A DNA stretch of 64,000 bases, from contig NZ_CP108430.1 in the NCBI RefSeq assembly GCF_041435335.1, forward strand, positions 1,426,001 to 1,490,000, given 5' to 3'. The stretch's first letter is position 1. Each line of letters starts with the position of its first letter. The notes beneath the pieces were generated by a model that was given only the letters and a program-made list of their open reading frames with translations, did no database searches and was not told where the DNA came from. Positions 53,240-62,089 of this stretch are shown here, one piece after another. A program made the position numbers and the translations under genes. The DNA is from Streptomyces sp. NBC_01283. GTDB taxonomy: Bacteria; Actinomycetota; Actinomycetes; Streptomycetales; Streptomycetaceae.

Positions 53240-53920
53240 TCAGTCGACGCCGGAGAGCAGGAAGCCGGCGATCAGCAGGCCGAAGCTCACCGGCGCGAAC
53301 ACGAAGACGGACAGCAGGGGAATCCAGCCGATGAGTCCCTCGCGGATGGTGCGCCCGGCCTTGAGGCGGCCCTGCGGGCGGTTCACCTCGGTCCGCACGC
53401 CGAGGCGTTCGGCGGCCCGGTCCGACACGATGACGCCCGCGCCCGGCTCCCGGTGCCGCAGGGCCCGGCGCACCAGGGCGTCGATCGTCTCGTCGCTGCC
53501 CGCGAGCTTGTTGAGGATGAGCCGCACGCCGTGCGCGTCGGTGAGGATGAGCCGGTCGTCGGTCCTGACCTGCCCCGGCACCTCCAGACGGCCGACCTTG
53601 GTGAGCCGGGCGAGGTCGACGGTGCGCCGTCCGGCCAGGGTGCGGGCGGACAGCAGATCGCCGTCGTGCGGGCGGGCGCGCCAGCCCATGTGCGCGTAGG
53701 CGGCCACCAGGCCACTGACGGCGCACGAGACGAGGTTGACGAGCAGGAATCCGTCGCCGATCAGCCGGGCCCGGATCAGCAGCACCGGCACCACCAGGAG
53801 AACGGGTGGCGTCAGGAGGGCGACGAGGTCGGCGACGCGCCGCCCTGTTCGTCCCTGTCCGCGGAATATCTCCGCGGGTGCGGCGGAGTCAGGGGGCGTG
53901 CCCGGGGCGTTGATCGTCAC
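53240..53920 (-). CDS. Uncharacterised four-span membrane protein
   Basis: About 226 residues with two hydrophobic spans at about 30-75 (VADLVALLTPPVLLVVPVLL, LLVNLVSCAVSGLVAAYAH) and two at the C-terminus (IPLLSVFVFAPVSFGLLIAGFLL). Between them is a soluble, PH-like stretch of about 100 residues (LEVPGQVRTDDRLILTDAHGVRLIL). I do not recognise a named family. Start GTG at 53920 gives a short polar N-terminus; no strong ribosome binding site is seen. Confidence 0.7.
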   Translation of the reverse strand: MTINAPGTPPDSAAPAEIFRGQGRTGRRVADLVALLTPPVLLVVPVLLIRARLIGDGFLLVNLVSCAVSGLVAAYAHMGWRARPHDGDLLSARTLAGRRTVDLARLTKVGRLEVPGQVRTDDRLILTDAHGVRLILNKLAGSDETIDALVRRALRHREPGAGVIVSDRAAERLGVRTEVNRPQGRLKAGRTIREGLIGWIPLLSVFVFAPVSFGLLIAGFLLSGVD

Positions 53921-53963
53921 GGCGGTGACGCTATCGCGTGCGGATCGCCCGGTGACAGGCGCC

Positions 53964-54371
53964 TCAGGACTGCTTTCCGCCCGAGCCCGATCCCCGTACC
54001 GGAGCGGTGATGTGGGGGCATCGCACGGCTCTCGGTACGAAGTCCATGCCGGTCTCCTCCGCCATCGCGGCGAAGAACTTCCGGCCGTCGGCGGACTGCC
54101 GCGAGGTGGACCACGCGTAGGCGGGCCAGGGGTCCATGGCGCGGTGGAGGGCCTCACGGCCCAGGCCCATGCCCTGCCAGGGGCCCGCGATCGCGATGGT
54201 GCTGACGTGGGCGGCGCGGCACGCGTGACACACCTGGTAGTCGAGGTGCCCGATGTCCCGGCCGTCGCCGTCGAGGAGCGTGATGACCTGACAGCCCGCC
54301 GCCACCGTCGCCGGGGCACATCGGTAGGTGACCGCCTGCGGGCAGGGAGGAGGCGGTCTTCGGAACTTCAC
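53964..54371 (-). CDS. Short GNAT-like acetyltransferase
   Basis: A 135-residue protein with the GNAT acetyl-CoA loop STIAIAGPWQGMGLGREALHRAM and a truncated remainder ending in FFAAMAEETGMDF. It contains five Cys, including a CHAC pair near residue 50, unusual for the fold. Start GTG at 54371. It ends 43 bases before the four-span membrane protein gene begins, on the same strand, and may be upstream in one transcript. Confidence 0.75.
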   Translation of the reverse strand: MKFRRPPPPCPQAVTYRCAPATVAAGCQVITLLDGDGRDIGHLDYQVCHACRAAHVSTIAIAGPWQGMGLGREALHRAMDPWPAYAWSTSRQSADGRKFFAAMAEETGMDFVPRAVRCPHITAPVRGSGSGGKQS

Positions 54372-54570
54372 CGCGGTGCCGCCCTCGCGCGGGCTTCCGG
54401 GTGGCGACAGACGGCTTCGTCGGCTTCGTCTCCTGCGTCAGCTTCGTCGGCGCGTGACATGGCGAGCACACTAGCCACGCGAGACGACACCCGTATATCC
54501 CTGTACCGGGTGGCTTCTGCTCCCGGGAGGGGGCGCGTTGTCGTGCCCGGAGGGGCGCACCGGGCGGCCG

Positions 54571-55593
54571 TCACACCGGTTGCCGCGGTTCCATCAGGCG
54601 GGCCAGCAGGTCGTCCAGGCTGACCAGGCCGGTCAGCCGCCCCGATTCGTCGCAGAGCACGGCGAGCGAGGCGCGGCGGCGGCGCAGTTCCTCGACGGCA
54701 TGGGCGAGGGTGTCGTCCGCGGCGAGCTCCGGGACGGGGCGCGCCAGTTCGCGGGCGGTCAGGGCATGGCTGCGGGCGCGGGCCACCAGCGCGTCACGGG
54801 CGTGCACCGAGCCGACGACGGTGGCTCCGTCCCTGACGAGCAGCCGGGTGCGGTCGCTCGCCGCGGCCACCTCAAGGACCTCGTCGATGCTCGCGTCGGC
54901 CGGTACGGAGGTGATCTGCGCGACCGCGGTCTGGAGGTCACCGACGGCGGTCAGCGGCGCGGTGAGCGAGGTGGTGATGAGACCGGAGTCGGCGTCGCTG
55001 ATCAGGCCGAGCCGCCCCGACTCCTCGACCAGGTGGGCGAGTTGCTCACGGTTGTGCACGGACGTGAGCTCGTCGCGCGGGGTGACCTTGCACAGCCGTA
55101 CGAGCGCGTTGCTGATCTTGTTGAGGAGGGTGAGCAGCGGGCGCACGACCCTGACCACGGCCCGGAAGGGCGGGGTGAGCAGCATCGCCGAGCGTTCGGG
55201 GTGGGCGATGGCCCATGACTTGGGGGCCATCTCGCCGAGGACCATGTGCAGGAACACGACGACGATCATGGCGAGCGCGAAGGCGATGCCGTAACTGAGG
55301 CCGGCGGGCAGGCCCAGCTTGGCCAGGAGCGGGTCGATTTCGTGGGAGATCGCGGGCTTGGAGACCGACCCGAGCCCCAACGTGCAGACGGTGATGCCGA
55401 GTTGGGCACCGGCGAGCATCAGGGACAGTTCCCGCATGCCCGCGAGCGCGGACTTGGCGCCGCGCTGTCCGGCGGCGACCGCGCGCTCCACGCGGTGCCG
55501 TTTGGCGGCGACGAGCGCGAACTCCGCGGCGACGAAGAAGCCGCTGGCGACCAGCAGCAGGACGGTGACGAGGAGGGCCAGGGGGAAGCTCAT
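54571..55593 (-). CDS. CNNM/CorC-like protein (DUF21 + CBS pair), short form
   Basis: A 340-residue hemolysin-family/CNNM membrane protein. The DUF21 domain has about four spans (residues 5-170, with ALVAAKRHRVE and VFLHMVLGEMAPKSWAIAHPE). A CBS pair follows, ending at about residue 335. It lacks the C-terminal CorC/HlyC domain found in its upstream neighbour. Members are linked to Mg2+/Co2+ export or homeostasis. The ATG overlaps the stop of the neighbour by four bases, so the two proteins are made together, perhaps as a heteromer. Confidence 0.93.
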   Translation of the reverse strand: MSFPLALLVTVLLLVASGFFVAAEFALVAAKRHRVERAVAAGQRGAKSALAGMRELSLMLAGAQLGITVCTLGLGSVSKPAISHEIDPLLAKLGLPAGLSYGIAFALAMIVVVFLHMVLGEMAPKSWAIAHPERSAMLLTPPFRAVVRVVRPLLTLLNKISNALVRLCKVTPRDELTSVHNREQLAHLVEESGRLGLISDADSGLITTSLTAPLTAVGDLQTAVAQITSVPADASIDEVLEVAAASDRTRLLVRDGATVVGSVHARDALVARARSHALTARELARPVPELAADDTLAHAVEELRRRRASLAVLCDESGRLTGLVSLDDLLARLMEPRQPV

Positions 55594-56972
55594 GCGGAGG
55601 CCTCCTCGGCGGTCGACGCCGCCGCCGCGGGCAGGCGCTCGATCCGTACGCGTTCAGGGACGTGGCGGTCCAGGCCGAGTACGGCGACGGCGACGTGGCT
55701 GCCGTCGGGCAGTTCCACGGTGAGTCGGTCGCCGATGGCCGGGAAGCGGCCGAGCCGGTCGACGATCAGCCCGGCCACGGTGTCGTAGTCGTCCTCCTCT
55801 GGCAGCTCGATGCCGGTCGCGTCGGCTACCTCGTCCAGGCGGCGGCCCGCGTCGACGAACCAGCCGGCGCCGTCCGCGACGGCGAGTTCGACGACGGTAT
55901 CGGTCTCGTCGGCGATGTCCCCGACGAGTTCCTCGGCGATGTCCTCGTACGTCACGATGCCCGCCACACCCCCGTGTTCGTCGAGGACGACGGCGAACTC
56001 GTCGTCCCGCTCGCGCATCTGCGCCACCGCGCCCGGCAGCGGCAGGGTGTCGGGCAGCAGGAGGGGGCGGCGGGCCTGTTCGCCCGCCGTGGCGCGGTCG
56101 AAGCGGGCGGCGGGCAGCCGCATCAGTTCGCGCACCCCGAGGACGCCCGCGATGTCGTCCGGGTGGTCGCCCATGACGGGGTAGTTCGAGTGTCCGTGCC
56201 CGGCGATGAGCCGCACGGCCTCCTCCGCCGTGGCGTCCTTGCGCACGAACGTGACGTCCGCCCGCGGCACCATGACCTCGTCCAGGGTGCGCTCGGAGAA
56301 CTCCAGGGCGTGGTCGAGGAGTTCGGCGCTCTCGCGCGGCAGCTGACCGTGCTCGTGGGATTCGCCGATGAGGTGGCTGAGCTCTTCGAGCGTGGCTCCG
56401 TGATGCAGCTCCTCGACGGGTTCGATGCCGATCCGGCGCAGCAGCCGGTTGGCCGCGCCGTCGAAGACACGGACGACCGGGCCGACGACCTTCAGATACG
56501 CCAGCGTGGAGGCGGCGAGGGACTTCGCCAGCCGGTCGGGGACGGCGAGCGCGAGGTTCTTGGGAGCGAGCTCACCGAGGACCATCTGGAGCACGGTGGC
56601 GACGACGAAGCCGAGGACCACGGAGAGGGCGGAGACAACGCCGTCCGAGAGGCCGGTGCCGTCCAGAGCGGGCTTCAGGAGCCCGGACACGGACGGCTCG
56701 GCGAGGAAGCCGACGACCAAACCGGTGACGGTGATGCCTAGCTGGGCGCCCGACAGCATGAACGAGAGCCGCCCGAGGACCTGCACGGCGCGGGCCGCCC
56801 GCCGGTCACCCGCTTCCGCCTCGCGGGCGAGAGCGAGGCGGTCCGCGGCCACGTACGCGAACTCCTGCGCCACGAAGTAGCCGGTGCCCGCGGTCAGGAC
56901 GAGGACGGCGAGCAGACCGAGGACGGCGGACAGCAACAGGGGCTCCGTTCCGACGAGGGGCTTGCCGGTCAT
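55590..56972 (-). CDS. CNNM/CorC-like protein (DUF21 + CBS + CorC domain), long form
   Basis: A 460-residue protein. Membrane DUF21 domain (FVAQEFAYVAADRLALAREA, VLQMVLGELAPKNLALAVPD), CBS pair (about 215-330, ERTLDEVMVPRADVTFV and the EHGGVAGIVTYEDIAEELVGDI turn), and a C-terminal CorC/HlyC domain (DDYDTVAGLIVDRLGRFP). The ATG at 56972 has a weak ribosome binding site, but longer starts would cover the inverted repeat upstream. First gene of the two-gene operon. The inverted repeat at 57043-57083 is its probable control site. Confidence 0.93.
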   Translation of the reverse strand: MTGKPLVGTEPLLLSAVLGLLAVLVLTAGTGYFVAQEFAYVAADRLALAREAEAGDRRAARAVQVLGRLSFMLSGAQLGITVTGLVVGFLAEPSVSGLLKPALDGTGLSDGVVSALSVVLGFVVATVLQMVLGELAPKNLALAVPDRLAKSLAASTLAYLKVVGPVVRVFDGAANRLLRRIGIEPVEELHHGATLEELSHLIGESHEHGQLPRESAELLDHALEFSERTLDEVMVPRADVTFVRKDATAEEAVRLIAGHGHSNYPVMGDHPDDIAGVLGVRELMRLPAARFDRATAGEQARRPLLLPDTLPLPGAVAQMRERDDEFAVVLDEHGGVAGIVTYEDIAEELVGDIADETDTVVELAVADGAGWFVDAGRRLDEVADATGIELPEEDDYDTVAGLIVDRLGRFPAIGDRLTVELPDGSHVAVAVLGLDRHVPERVRIERLPAAAASTAEEASA

Positions 56973-57042
56973 TCTCGGCGCGGCCCGGGCATCCCGCCAC
57001 GTCAGACGGTGCGCCCGCCGTACGCCGGGAGGCCGTACAACG

Positions 57043-57083
57043 ACAGTGGGTGTAGAAGTACGCCTCACTTCTACACCCACTGT
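57043..57083. promoter_or_regulatory. 17-bp-arm inverted repeat upstream of the CNNM operon
   Basis: ACAGTGGGTGTAGAAGT (57043-57059) and its exact complement (57067-57083) flank a 7-base loop. On the minus strand a TTGCGA with a 17-base spacer to TAGAAG overlaps it, so it may be an operator. It could also form an RNA hairpin in the leader. Confidence 0.7.
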
Positions 57084-57114
57084 AAAAGAATCGCAAAGTG
57101 ATCGTCCGCGGCCC

Positions 57115-58653
57115 TCACACGAAGGGGGCCGGCCTTCGGCCTCGCCACAGGTCCAGAAACGCGAGCACCGTGCGTTCCAGCGCCAGCAGCAGGGCGAGCG
57201 CGATGGCGGTGACGGCTCCGCGGCCCGCGTCCGGCAGCCACAGCAGCGTCATCGGAAGCGTGCCGCCCAGGGTCGAGGGCAGCCACCACAGGAGTGCCGC
57301 GACGCCCAGGCTCGCGGTGACCGATGCGAGCGTCGTCGCGATGATCCTGCGGCGGGAGCGTGAGCGGGTCGCCGTGCGGCGGGCTGGCAGGCGGCGCAGG
57401 GCCGGGGCGGCCACGCAGATCAGCAGTGTTCCGGCCAGGGCGGCCAGGGCCCAGGGCAGGGCGACGGCCAGCGGGTCGGTCGGGGTGGTGCGGGGGTCCG
57501 CGCCGGACAGGAGTTGCGCCGCACCGATCGCGGCATCGGCGAACTGCTTGGCCCGCAGCTGGTGGTAGGCGTTCTGCAGGACGATCACGGCCCGGTCGCT
57601 GTCGGGCAGCAGGACCAGCATGGCCTGGAAACCGGGCAGCGCCCCGTCGTGCCAGACCATGCGTTCACCCGTGCCCTTGAGCATGCCGACCGACCAGCCG
57701 AGGCCGTAGTGGTCGGCGCTGCTCTCGACGTGGCCGCGCTGGGTGTCGGCGATCCCCGCGGGCGAAAGCACCCGTCGGCCGTGCAGCTCACCTCCGCCCA
57801 GTTCCGCGAGGGCGAACCGGGCCAAGTCCCGCACACTGCCGCCCACCTGGCCGTACGGGACGCCCGACGTGTCGTAGGGCGCGTCGAACGGGACCTGCGT
57901 GCCGAAGAAGGAGCGGTGGCCGGGCGCCACCCGCTCCCGTACGAAGTCCCGCTCGGTGGCGACCGCGTGCTCCATGCCGAGCGGATCGAGGATCTTCTCG
58001 TGGAGGTAGTCGCCGAAGGGGCGCCCCGAGACCTCCTCGACCAGCGCGCCGAGAACGGCATAACCCGCGCTGGAGTATGCGTAGGAGCCGCCGGACCGGC
58101 CGGCGGGCTCGATCCGCGCCAGGTCACGGGCCGCGGCGGCGAGGGCGCCGGGCGCGTTGTCGTAGCGGTCCCCGATCTCGCCGGACGCGGAGGTGGGGAT
58201 GCCGCTGGTGTGGGTGAGCAGCTGCCGGGCGGTGATGCGGTCGGACACCTCCCGGTCCGCGAGCCGGAACCAGGGGAGATATCCGCGCACCGGTGCGTCG
58301 AGGTCCACGCGGCCCGCCTCCACCTGCTGCATCACGGCGAGGCCGGTGACCGGCTTGGACAGCGAGCCCCACAGGAAGGGGGTGTCGGGCGTGACCGCCC
58401 GGCCCCTGCCGTCGTCGCCGAAGCCCCGCTGGTGCACGACACGGCCGTCCTCGATCACGGCGAGCGCGGCACCGGGCGTGCCCGTCGCGTCCAGTCGGCC
58501 GCGGACGTACGCGTCCATCTCCGACCAGTCCGTCGCGGCGGCCGCCGCGACCGGTGTCGCGAGGCCAGCCACCACACCACCGAGGAGCAGCACCGAGCAC
58601 GCCAACGTGCCTAAACGCGCCCGCATTTGACGCCCACCCATCTTCACTGCCAT
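57115..58653 (-). CDS. Secreted membrane-anchored serine hydrolase (beta-lactamase family)
   Basis: About 512 residues. A signal peptide (LGTLACSVLLLGGVVAGLATPVAAAA) precedes a penicillin-binding/class C-type domain with SLSK (SxxK) and YSSAGY in place of YxN. After about residue 390, three or four hydrophobic spans anchor the protein at its C-terminus. It may be a D-aminopeptidase/esterase acting at the outer membrane face. Starts compete: ATG 58653 is eight bases after GGAG; 58671 and 58626 are alternatives. The divergent TetR gene and the palindrome between them indicate TetR control. Confidence 0.9.
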   Translation of the reverse strand: MAVKMGGRQMRARLGTLACSVLLLGGVVAGLATPVAAAAATDWSEMDAYVRGRLDATGTPGAALAVIEDGRVVHQRGFGDDGRGRAVTPDTPFLWGSLSKPVTGLAVMQQVEAGRVDLDAPVRGYLPWFRLADREVSDRITARQLLTHTSGIPTSASGEIGDRYDNAPGALAAAARDLARIEPAGRSGGSYAYSSAGYAVLGALVEEVSGRPFGDYLHEKILDPLGMEHAVATERDFVRERVAPGHRSFFGTQVPFDAPYDTSGVPYGQVGGSVRDLARFALAELGGGELHGRRVLSPAGIADTQRGHVESSADHYGLGWSVGMLKGTGERMVWHDGALPGFQAMLVLLPDSDRAVIVLQNAYHQLRAKQFADAAIGAAQLLSGADPRTTPTDPLAVALPWALAALAGTLLICVAAPALRRLPARRTATRSRSRRRIIATTLASVTASLGVAALLWWLPSTLGGTLPMTLLWLPDAGRGAVTAIALALLLALERTVLAFLDLWRGRRPAPFV

Positions 58654-58690
58654 CGCCATCGCTCCGGTCACCCCTCGGTCCGCGTCCCGC

Positions 58691-58722
58691 CGTTTTTACC
58701 ATATGACCATATGGTAAAAACG
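58691..58722. promoter_or_regulatory. 32-bp perfect palindrome, TetR operator
   Basis: CGTTTTTACCATATG (58691-58705), AC, CATATGGTAAAAACG (58708-58722). The 15-base arms are exact, centred between the divergent serine hydrolase and tetR starts. Confidence 0.85.
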
Positions 58723-58756
58723 ATCCGCAAGGTCCGCAGGCGGATACCCTGAGGGC

Positions 58757-59383
58757 ATGCCGAAGGTCGTCGATCACCAAGCAAGGCGCATCCAGGTCGC
58801 CGACGCCGTACAGAAGTTGGTCACCGAGGAAGGGCTCGACCGGGTCACCGTGGCGCGGACCGCCGCGACGGCGGGCTTCTCCGTCGGGCACGTGCAGCAC
58901 TACTTCCCGACCAAGGACGAGATGCTGCTGTTCACCCACGAACGCGTCGTCCAGAAGATCCTCGACCGGGTCTCCGCGCTGGGGGAACGCGCCACGCGCC
59001 AGCGGCTGCCGATCCGTGACGTCGTCGTCGAGGGACTCGGCGAATGGCTCCCGGCAGACCCGCGGCGCCGCTCGGCGCACCGGGTGGTGCTCGCCTTCCT
59101 GGGGCGCACCGTGGACAACCCCCGCCTGGCCCGCTCCCACGCCGAGACGGGCCGGCTCATCCGCTCGATGCTCTCGACGGCCGTGCACAACGGGAAAGAG
59201 TGCGGCGAGGTCCCGGCCGACACCGACCCCGACCTCGCCGCACTCGAACTCCACTGTCTGACCGAGGGCCTGGCCCTGCAGCTCGGGTCCGACGCCGGCG
59301 CCGCCGACGCACGGGCCGCCCTCGGCCTCCTCACCGCGCGCGTCCGGGCCGTCTTCCCCGGCCGCTGCCGTCAGTACGGCTGA
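58757..59383 (+). CDS. TetR/AcrR family regulator
   Basis: A 208-residue repressor with the N-terminal helix-turn-helix RVTVARTAATAGFSVGHVQHYFPTKDEML and a helical ligand domain (TetR_C-type). ATG at 58757 follows its operator by 34 bases. It presumably represses itself and the divergent serine hydrolase. The ligand is unknown. It is followed closely by the convergent secreted-protein gene. Confidence 0.94.
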   Translation: MPKVVDHQARRIQVADAVQKLVTEEGLDRVTVARTAATAGFSVGHVQHYFPTKDEMLLFTHERVVQKILDRVSALGERATRQRLPIRDVVVEGLGEWLPADPRRRSAHRVVLAFLGRTVDNPRLARSHAETGRLIRSMLSTAVHNGKECGEVPADTDPDLAALELHCLTEGLALQLGSDAGAADARAALGLLTARVRAVFPGRCRQYG

Positions 59384-59395
59384 CGCGCGCGGGGG

Positions 59396-59782
59396 TCAGC
59401 CGGTGATGGTGACGCAGGGCAGGCCCACGCTGTCGCCGCCGCGGAAGCCTTCCGCGCAGAGCCGGGTGCCCGCGGGGAAGTGGCGCTGCGGGTAGGCCTG
59501 GTCCCGGTAGGTCCTGAACGCGGCGACGTCCTCCACCTTGGTGTTGGCGCTCCAGCCGTTGGTGGTCCAGACGCGCGCGCTGATGCGGTGCGGCTGGTTG
59601 CTGTTGATCACCGACACCTCGACCCTGCCGAGGTAGGTGCCGCTGTCGTACGTCTCGATGCAGACCGCGTTGTTGCACCACTTGCCGTCGGCCACCGCCG
59701 GCGGACCCGCGACGATGACACAGCCGAGCGCCGCGGCCATGGCCCCGATCCCCGCGGCGATCTTCCTGGTGATGTCGTGCAT
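59396..59782 (-). CDS. Small secreted Cys-containing protein of unknown function
   Basis: A 128-residue protein with a signal peptide (ITRKIAAGIGAMAAALGCVIVAG, cut near AVADG). The mature part of about 97 residues holds four Cys (WCNNAVC, RLCAEG, GLPCVT), probably two disulfides. Family not recognised; it is beta-rich in appearance (VEVSVINSNQPHRISARVW). Secreted and single-copy here; the function could be enzyme-inhibitor-like or structural. Confidence 0.8.
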   Translation of the reverse strand: MHDITRKIAAGIGAMAAALGCVIVAGPPAVADGKWCNNAVCIETYDSGTYLGRVEVSVINSNQPHRISARVWTTNGWSANTKVEDVAAFRTYRDQAYPQRHFPAGTRLCAEGFRGGDSVGLPCVTITG

Positions 59783-60227
59783 GATGAGTGACCCTCAAGC
59801 CTTCTTCATCGCCCCGCGCCAGGGGCACGGGCGCTCGTTCTGTAGGTACTTGCCGTGGAGGCGGGGCAGTTCGGCAGTGCCGGAAGAGTCTCGCCCCGGC
59901 AGACCAACGCGAGGCAAGATCGCCGGTTACGCGGTTTCCCCCGCGCGCCCCAGCGGGGAGGCCAGCCGGGAGTCAGCAGGGGATCAGCAGGGCCTGCGCC
60001 ACTGCCTCGAAGTTCCGGACCAGCTAGGGATCCCGGACGCACGGAGGAGGTGGCGGGGCGCACGTGATCCCGGTGGAACGTCGAGGCGTGGGCCTCCTCC
60101 GCCCGGACGCTGCCGCCGCCTCCTCCACCCCCGCGTGGTGAGCGCGCTGGGCCAGGCGGACCCTTCGTTTCACTCGATGCGGGAATCGAGCAATCCGCGA
60201 GACCCTCGGTGCCGGATACCTCTTGTG
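59783..60227. other. 445-base intergenic region before the molybdopterin oxidoreductase
   Basis: No gene or known RNA was recognised. GC-rich short inverted repeats occur, for example CCCCGC/GCGGGG around 59938-59957 and CTCGAT/ATCGAG around 60174-60191. Nothing with a diagnostic riboswitch motif was seen. Confidence 0.5.
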
Positions 60228-61910
60228 ATGACAGAACGAAGAGCCTTGCGACGACCGGTCGACTGGTGGCGTGTACCGGCTGGCGCCTTGAGCGGGGTGC
60301 TGGCGGGGTTCGCCGCGCTCGCGGTGGCGGAACTGGTGTCGGCGGCGGTGCGGCCCGAGGCCGGCCCGGTGGTCGCCGTCGGCGGCGCGGCCATCGACCG
60401 CACCCCCGCGCCCGTCAAGGACTGGGCGATCCAGCAGTTCGGCACGGACGACAAGCTCGTCCTGCAGTCGGGCATCCTCGCGGCGCTCGCCCTGCTGGCG
60501 ATCGTGCTGGGGCTCTTGGCCCTGCGCCATCGCCTGCTCGGCACCGCGGGAGTGCTGCTGTTCGGGGTGATCGGCGGGGTGGCGGCCACCGGCCGCCCCG
60601 ATTCCACCGGCCTCACCGACGCGCTGCCCTCCGTGGCGGGGGCCGTCGTCGGCGCCGCGCTGCTGTACTGGCTCGCGGGCCGCCTCGCGCTCCAGCCCGT
60701 ACGCACGGCCCCTACTCCTGAGACGGCTCCGGAAGCGTCTCCTGAGGGGGCTCCTGAGACGGCCCCCGAACCGCTCCGCGAGACGGCGTCGGCCCCGGCA
60801 GCCCCGGACCGGCGGCCGGAGTGGGACCGCCGAGGGTTCATCATCGCGGCCACCGCCGCTGCCGCCGCATCGGCCGGGGCCGGAGCTCTGGGACGGTCGC
60901 TGAACGCCGCGGGCAGCCAGGACGTCATCGCCTCGCGCAACCAGATCACGCTCCCCGCCCCTGCGTCGAAAGCGAACCCGGTGCCCAAGGGCGCGCAGCT
61001 CCGGATGCCCGGCATCAGTTCGTTCATGACGTCGAACAAGGACTTCTACCGGGTGGACACCGCGCTCGTGGTCCCGAAGGTGAATGCCGACACCTGGAGT
61101 CTGCGCATTCACGGCAAGGGCGTCGCCCGGCCGACGACCGTCACGTTCGACGACCTGCTGCGGCGGGAGCTGATCGAGCGCGACATCACCCTGACCTGCG
61201 TGTCGAACGAGGTCGGCGGCCCCTACGTCGGCACCGCCCGCTGGATCGGCGTACGGCTCGCGGACCTGTTGGCGGAGTGCGGGGTCGAACCCCCGTCGAA
61301 GGGCGGTCCCGCGGACCAGTTGGTGGCCCGGTCCGTGGACGGCATGACCATCGGCAGCCCTGTCGACGACGTGATGGACGGCCGCGACGCGATGCTCGCC
61401 CTCGGCATGAACGGACAGCCGCTGCCGTTCACGCACGGCTTCCCCGTACGCATGCTGGTCCCCGGCCTCTTCGGCTATGTGTCCGCCTGCAAGTGGATCA
61501 AGGACATCGAGCTGACCACGTTCGACGACTACGACCCCTACTGGGTCAAGCGCGACTGGGCCCGCAAGGCGCCGATCAAGACCCAGTCCCGGATCGACAC
61601 CCCGAAGCCCTTCGGCCGGCCGAAGGCGGGCACCGTCATGGTGGCCGGAGTTGCCTGGGCGCAGCATCGCGGCATCGACAAGGTCGAGGTCCGCGTGGAC
61701 GACGGCCCCTGGCAGCAGGCCGATCTGGCCGCCGAGGACACCCGGGACACCTGGCGCCAGTGGTCCTTCCCATGGAAGGCGACCACGGGGGGCCACACGC
61801 TCACCGTGCGGGCGACCGACCGTACGGGCGAGGTCCAGACCGAGAAGCGGACCCGGACGATCCCCGACGGGGCCAGCGGGTGGCACTCGGTGGTGGTCAC
61901 CGTCGACTGA
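60228..61910 (+). CDS. Membrane-bound molybdopterin (sulfite-oxidase-fold) oxidoreductase with Tat-like fifth span
   Basis: A 560-residue protein. Four membrane spans occupy about residues 16-41, 81-99, 104-122 and 132-155. A Pro/Glu/Ala linker follows, then a twin-arginine signal-anchor-like segment (DRRGFIIAATAAAAASAGAG, 200-219). The molybdopterin domain follows, with the Mo-ligating Cys324 in LTCVSNEVGG and the VSACKWIKDIELT segment, then a Mo-co dimerisation domain. With four spans first, the linker would be cytoplasmic, so the folded domain would leave by Tat. ATG at 60228 has only a weak ribosome binding site; GTG at 60225 is in frame. The substrate is unknown. Confidence 0.93.
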   Translation: MTERRALRRPVDWWRVPAGALSGVLAGFAALAVAELVSAAVRPEAGPVVAVGGAAIDRTPAPVKDWAIQQFGTDDKLVLQSGILAALALLAIVLGLLALRHRLLGTAGVLLFGVIGGVAATGRPDSTGLTDALPSVAGAVVGAALLYWLAGRLALQPVRTAPTPETAPEASPEGAPETAPEPLRETASAPAAPDRRPEWDRRGFIIAATAAAAASAGAGALGRSLNAAGSQDVIASRNQITLPAPASKANPVPKGAQLRMPGISSFMTSNKDFYRVDTALVVPKVNADTWSLRIHGKGVARPTTVTFDDLLRRELIERDITLTCVSNEVGGPYVGTARWIGVRLADLLAECGVEPPSKGGPADQLVARSVDGMTIGSPVDDVMDGRDAMLALGMNGQPLPFTHGFPVRMLVPGLFGYVSACKWIKDIELTTFDDYDPYWVKRDWARKAPIKTQSRIDTPKPFGRPKAGTVMVAGVAWAQHRGIDKVEVRVDDGPWQQADLAAEDTRDTWRQWSFPWKATTGGHTLTVRATDRTGEVQTEKRTRTIPDGASGWHSVVVTVD

Positions 61911-61960
61911 CAGGGCCACCAGACGGGGCCACCAGACGGATCCACCAAAGGACGACGACT

Positions 61961-62089
61961 GTGACCATCACAAGATTCACTCGTTTGAACGTGGTCAGGA
62001 CGCAACGTCGTCAGCCTTTGGAAGGCTTCTTGATCGATGAGCACATCGCAACGGCGCTCGACGAACGGGTCCGGGCGGGTGGCCCTTGA
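61961..62089 (+). CDS. Possible 42-residue leader ORF
   Basis: GTG at 61961 has AAAGGA eight bases upstream and opens a 42-codon frame ending at 62089, overlapping the next gene's first 53 bases in another frame. The peptide is basic at its start and has no known family. It could couple translation of the next gene or be chance. Confidence 0.25.
   Translation: MTITRFTRLNVVRTQRRQPLEGFLIDEHIATALDERVRAGGP

Noticed and set aside
59783..60227. Possible riboswitch (cobalamin or molybdenum cofactor) before the molybdoenzyme
   Set aside because: A GCCACTG word and several GC hairpins are present, but the other conserved boxes are missing, so I cannot support a family.
61986..62010. ECF-like promoter TGAAC-15-CGTC before the sigma-like gene
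   Set aside because: The start would fall at about the ribosome binding site, leaving almost no leader; the match is short enough to be chance.
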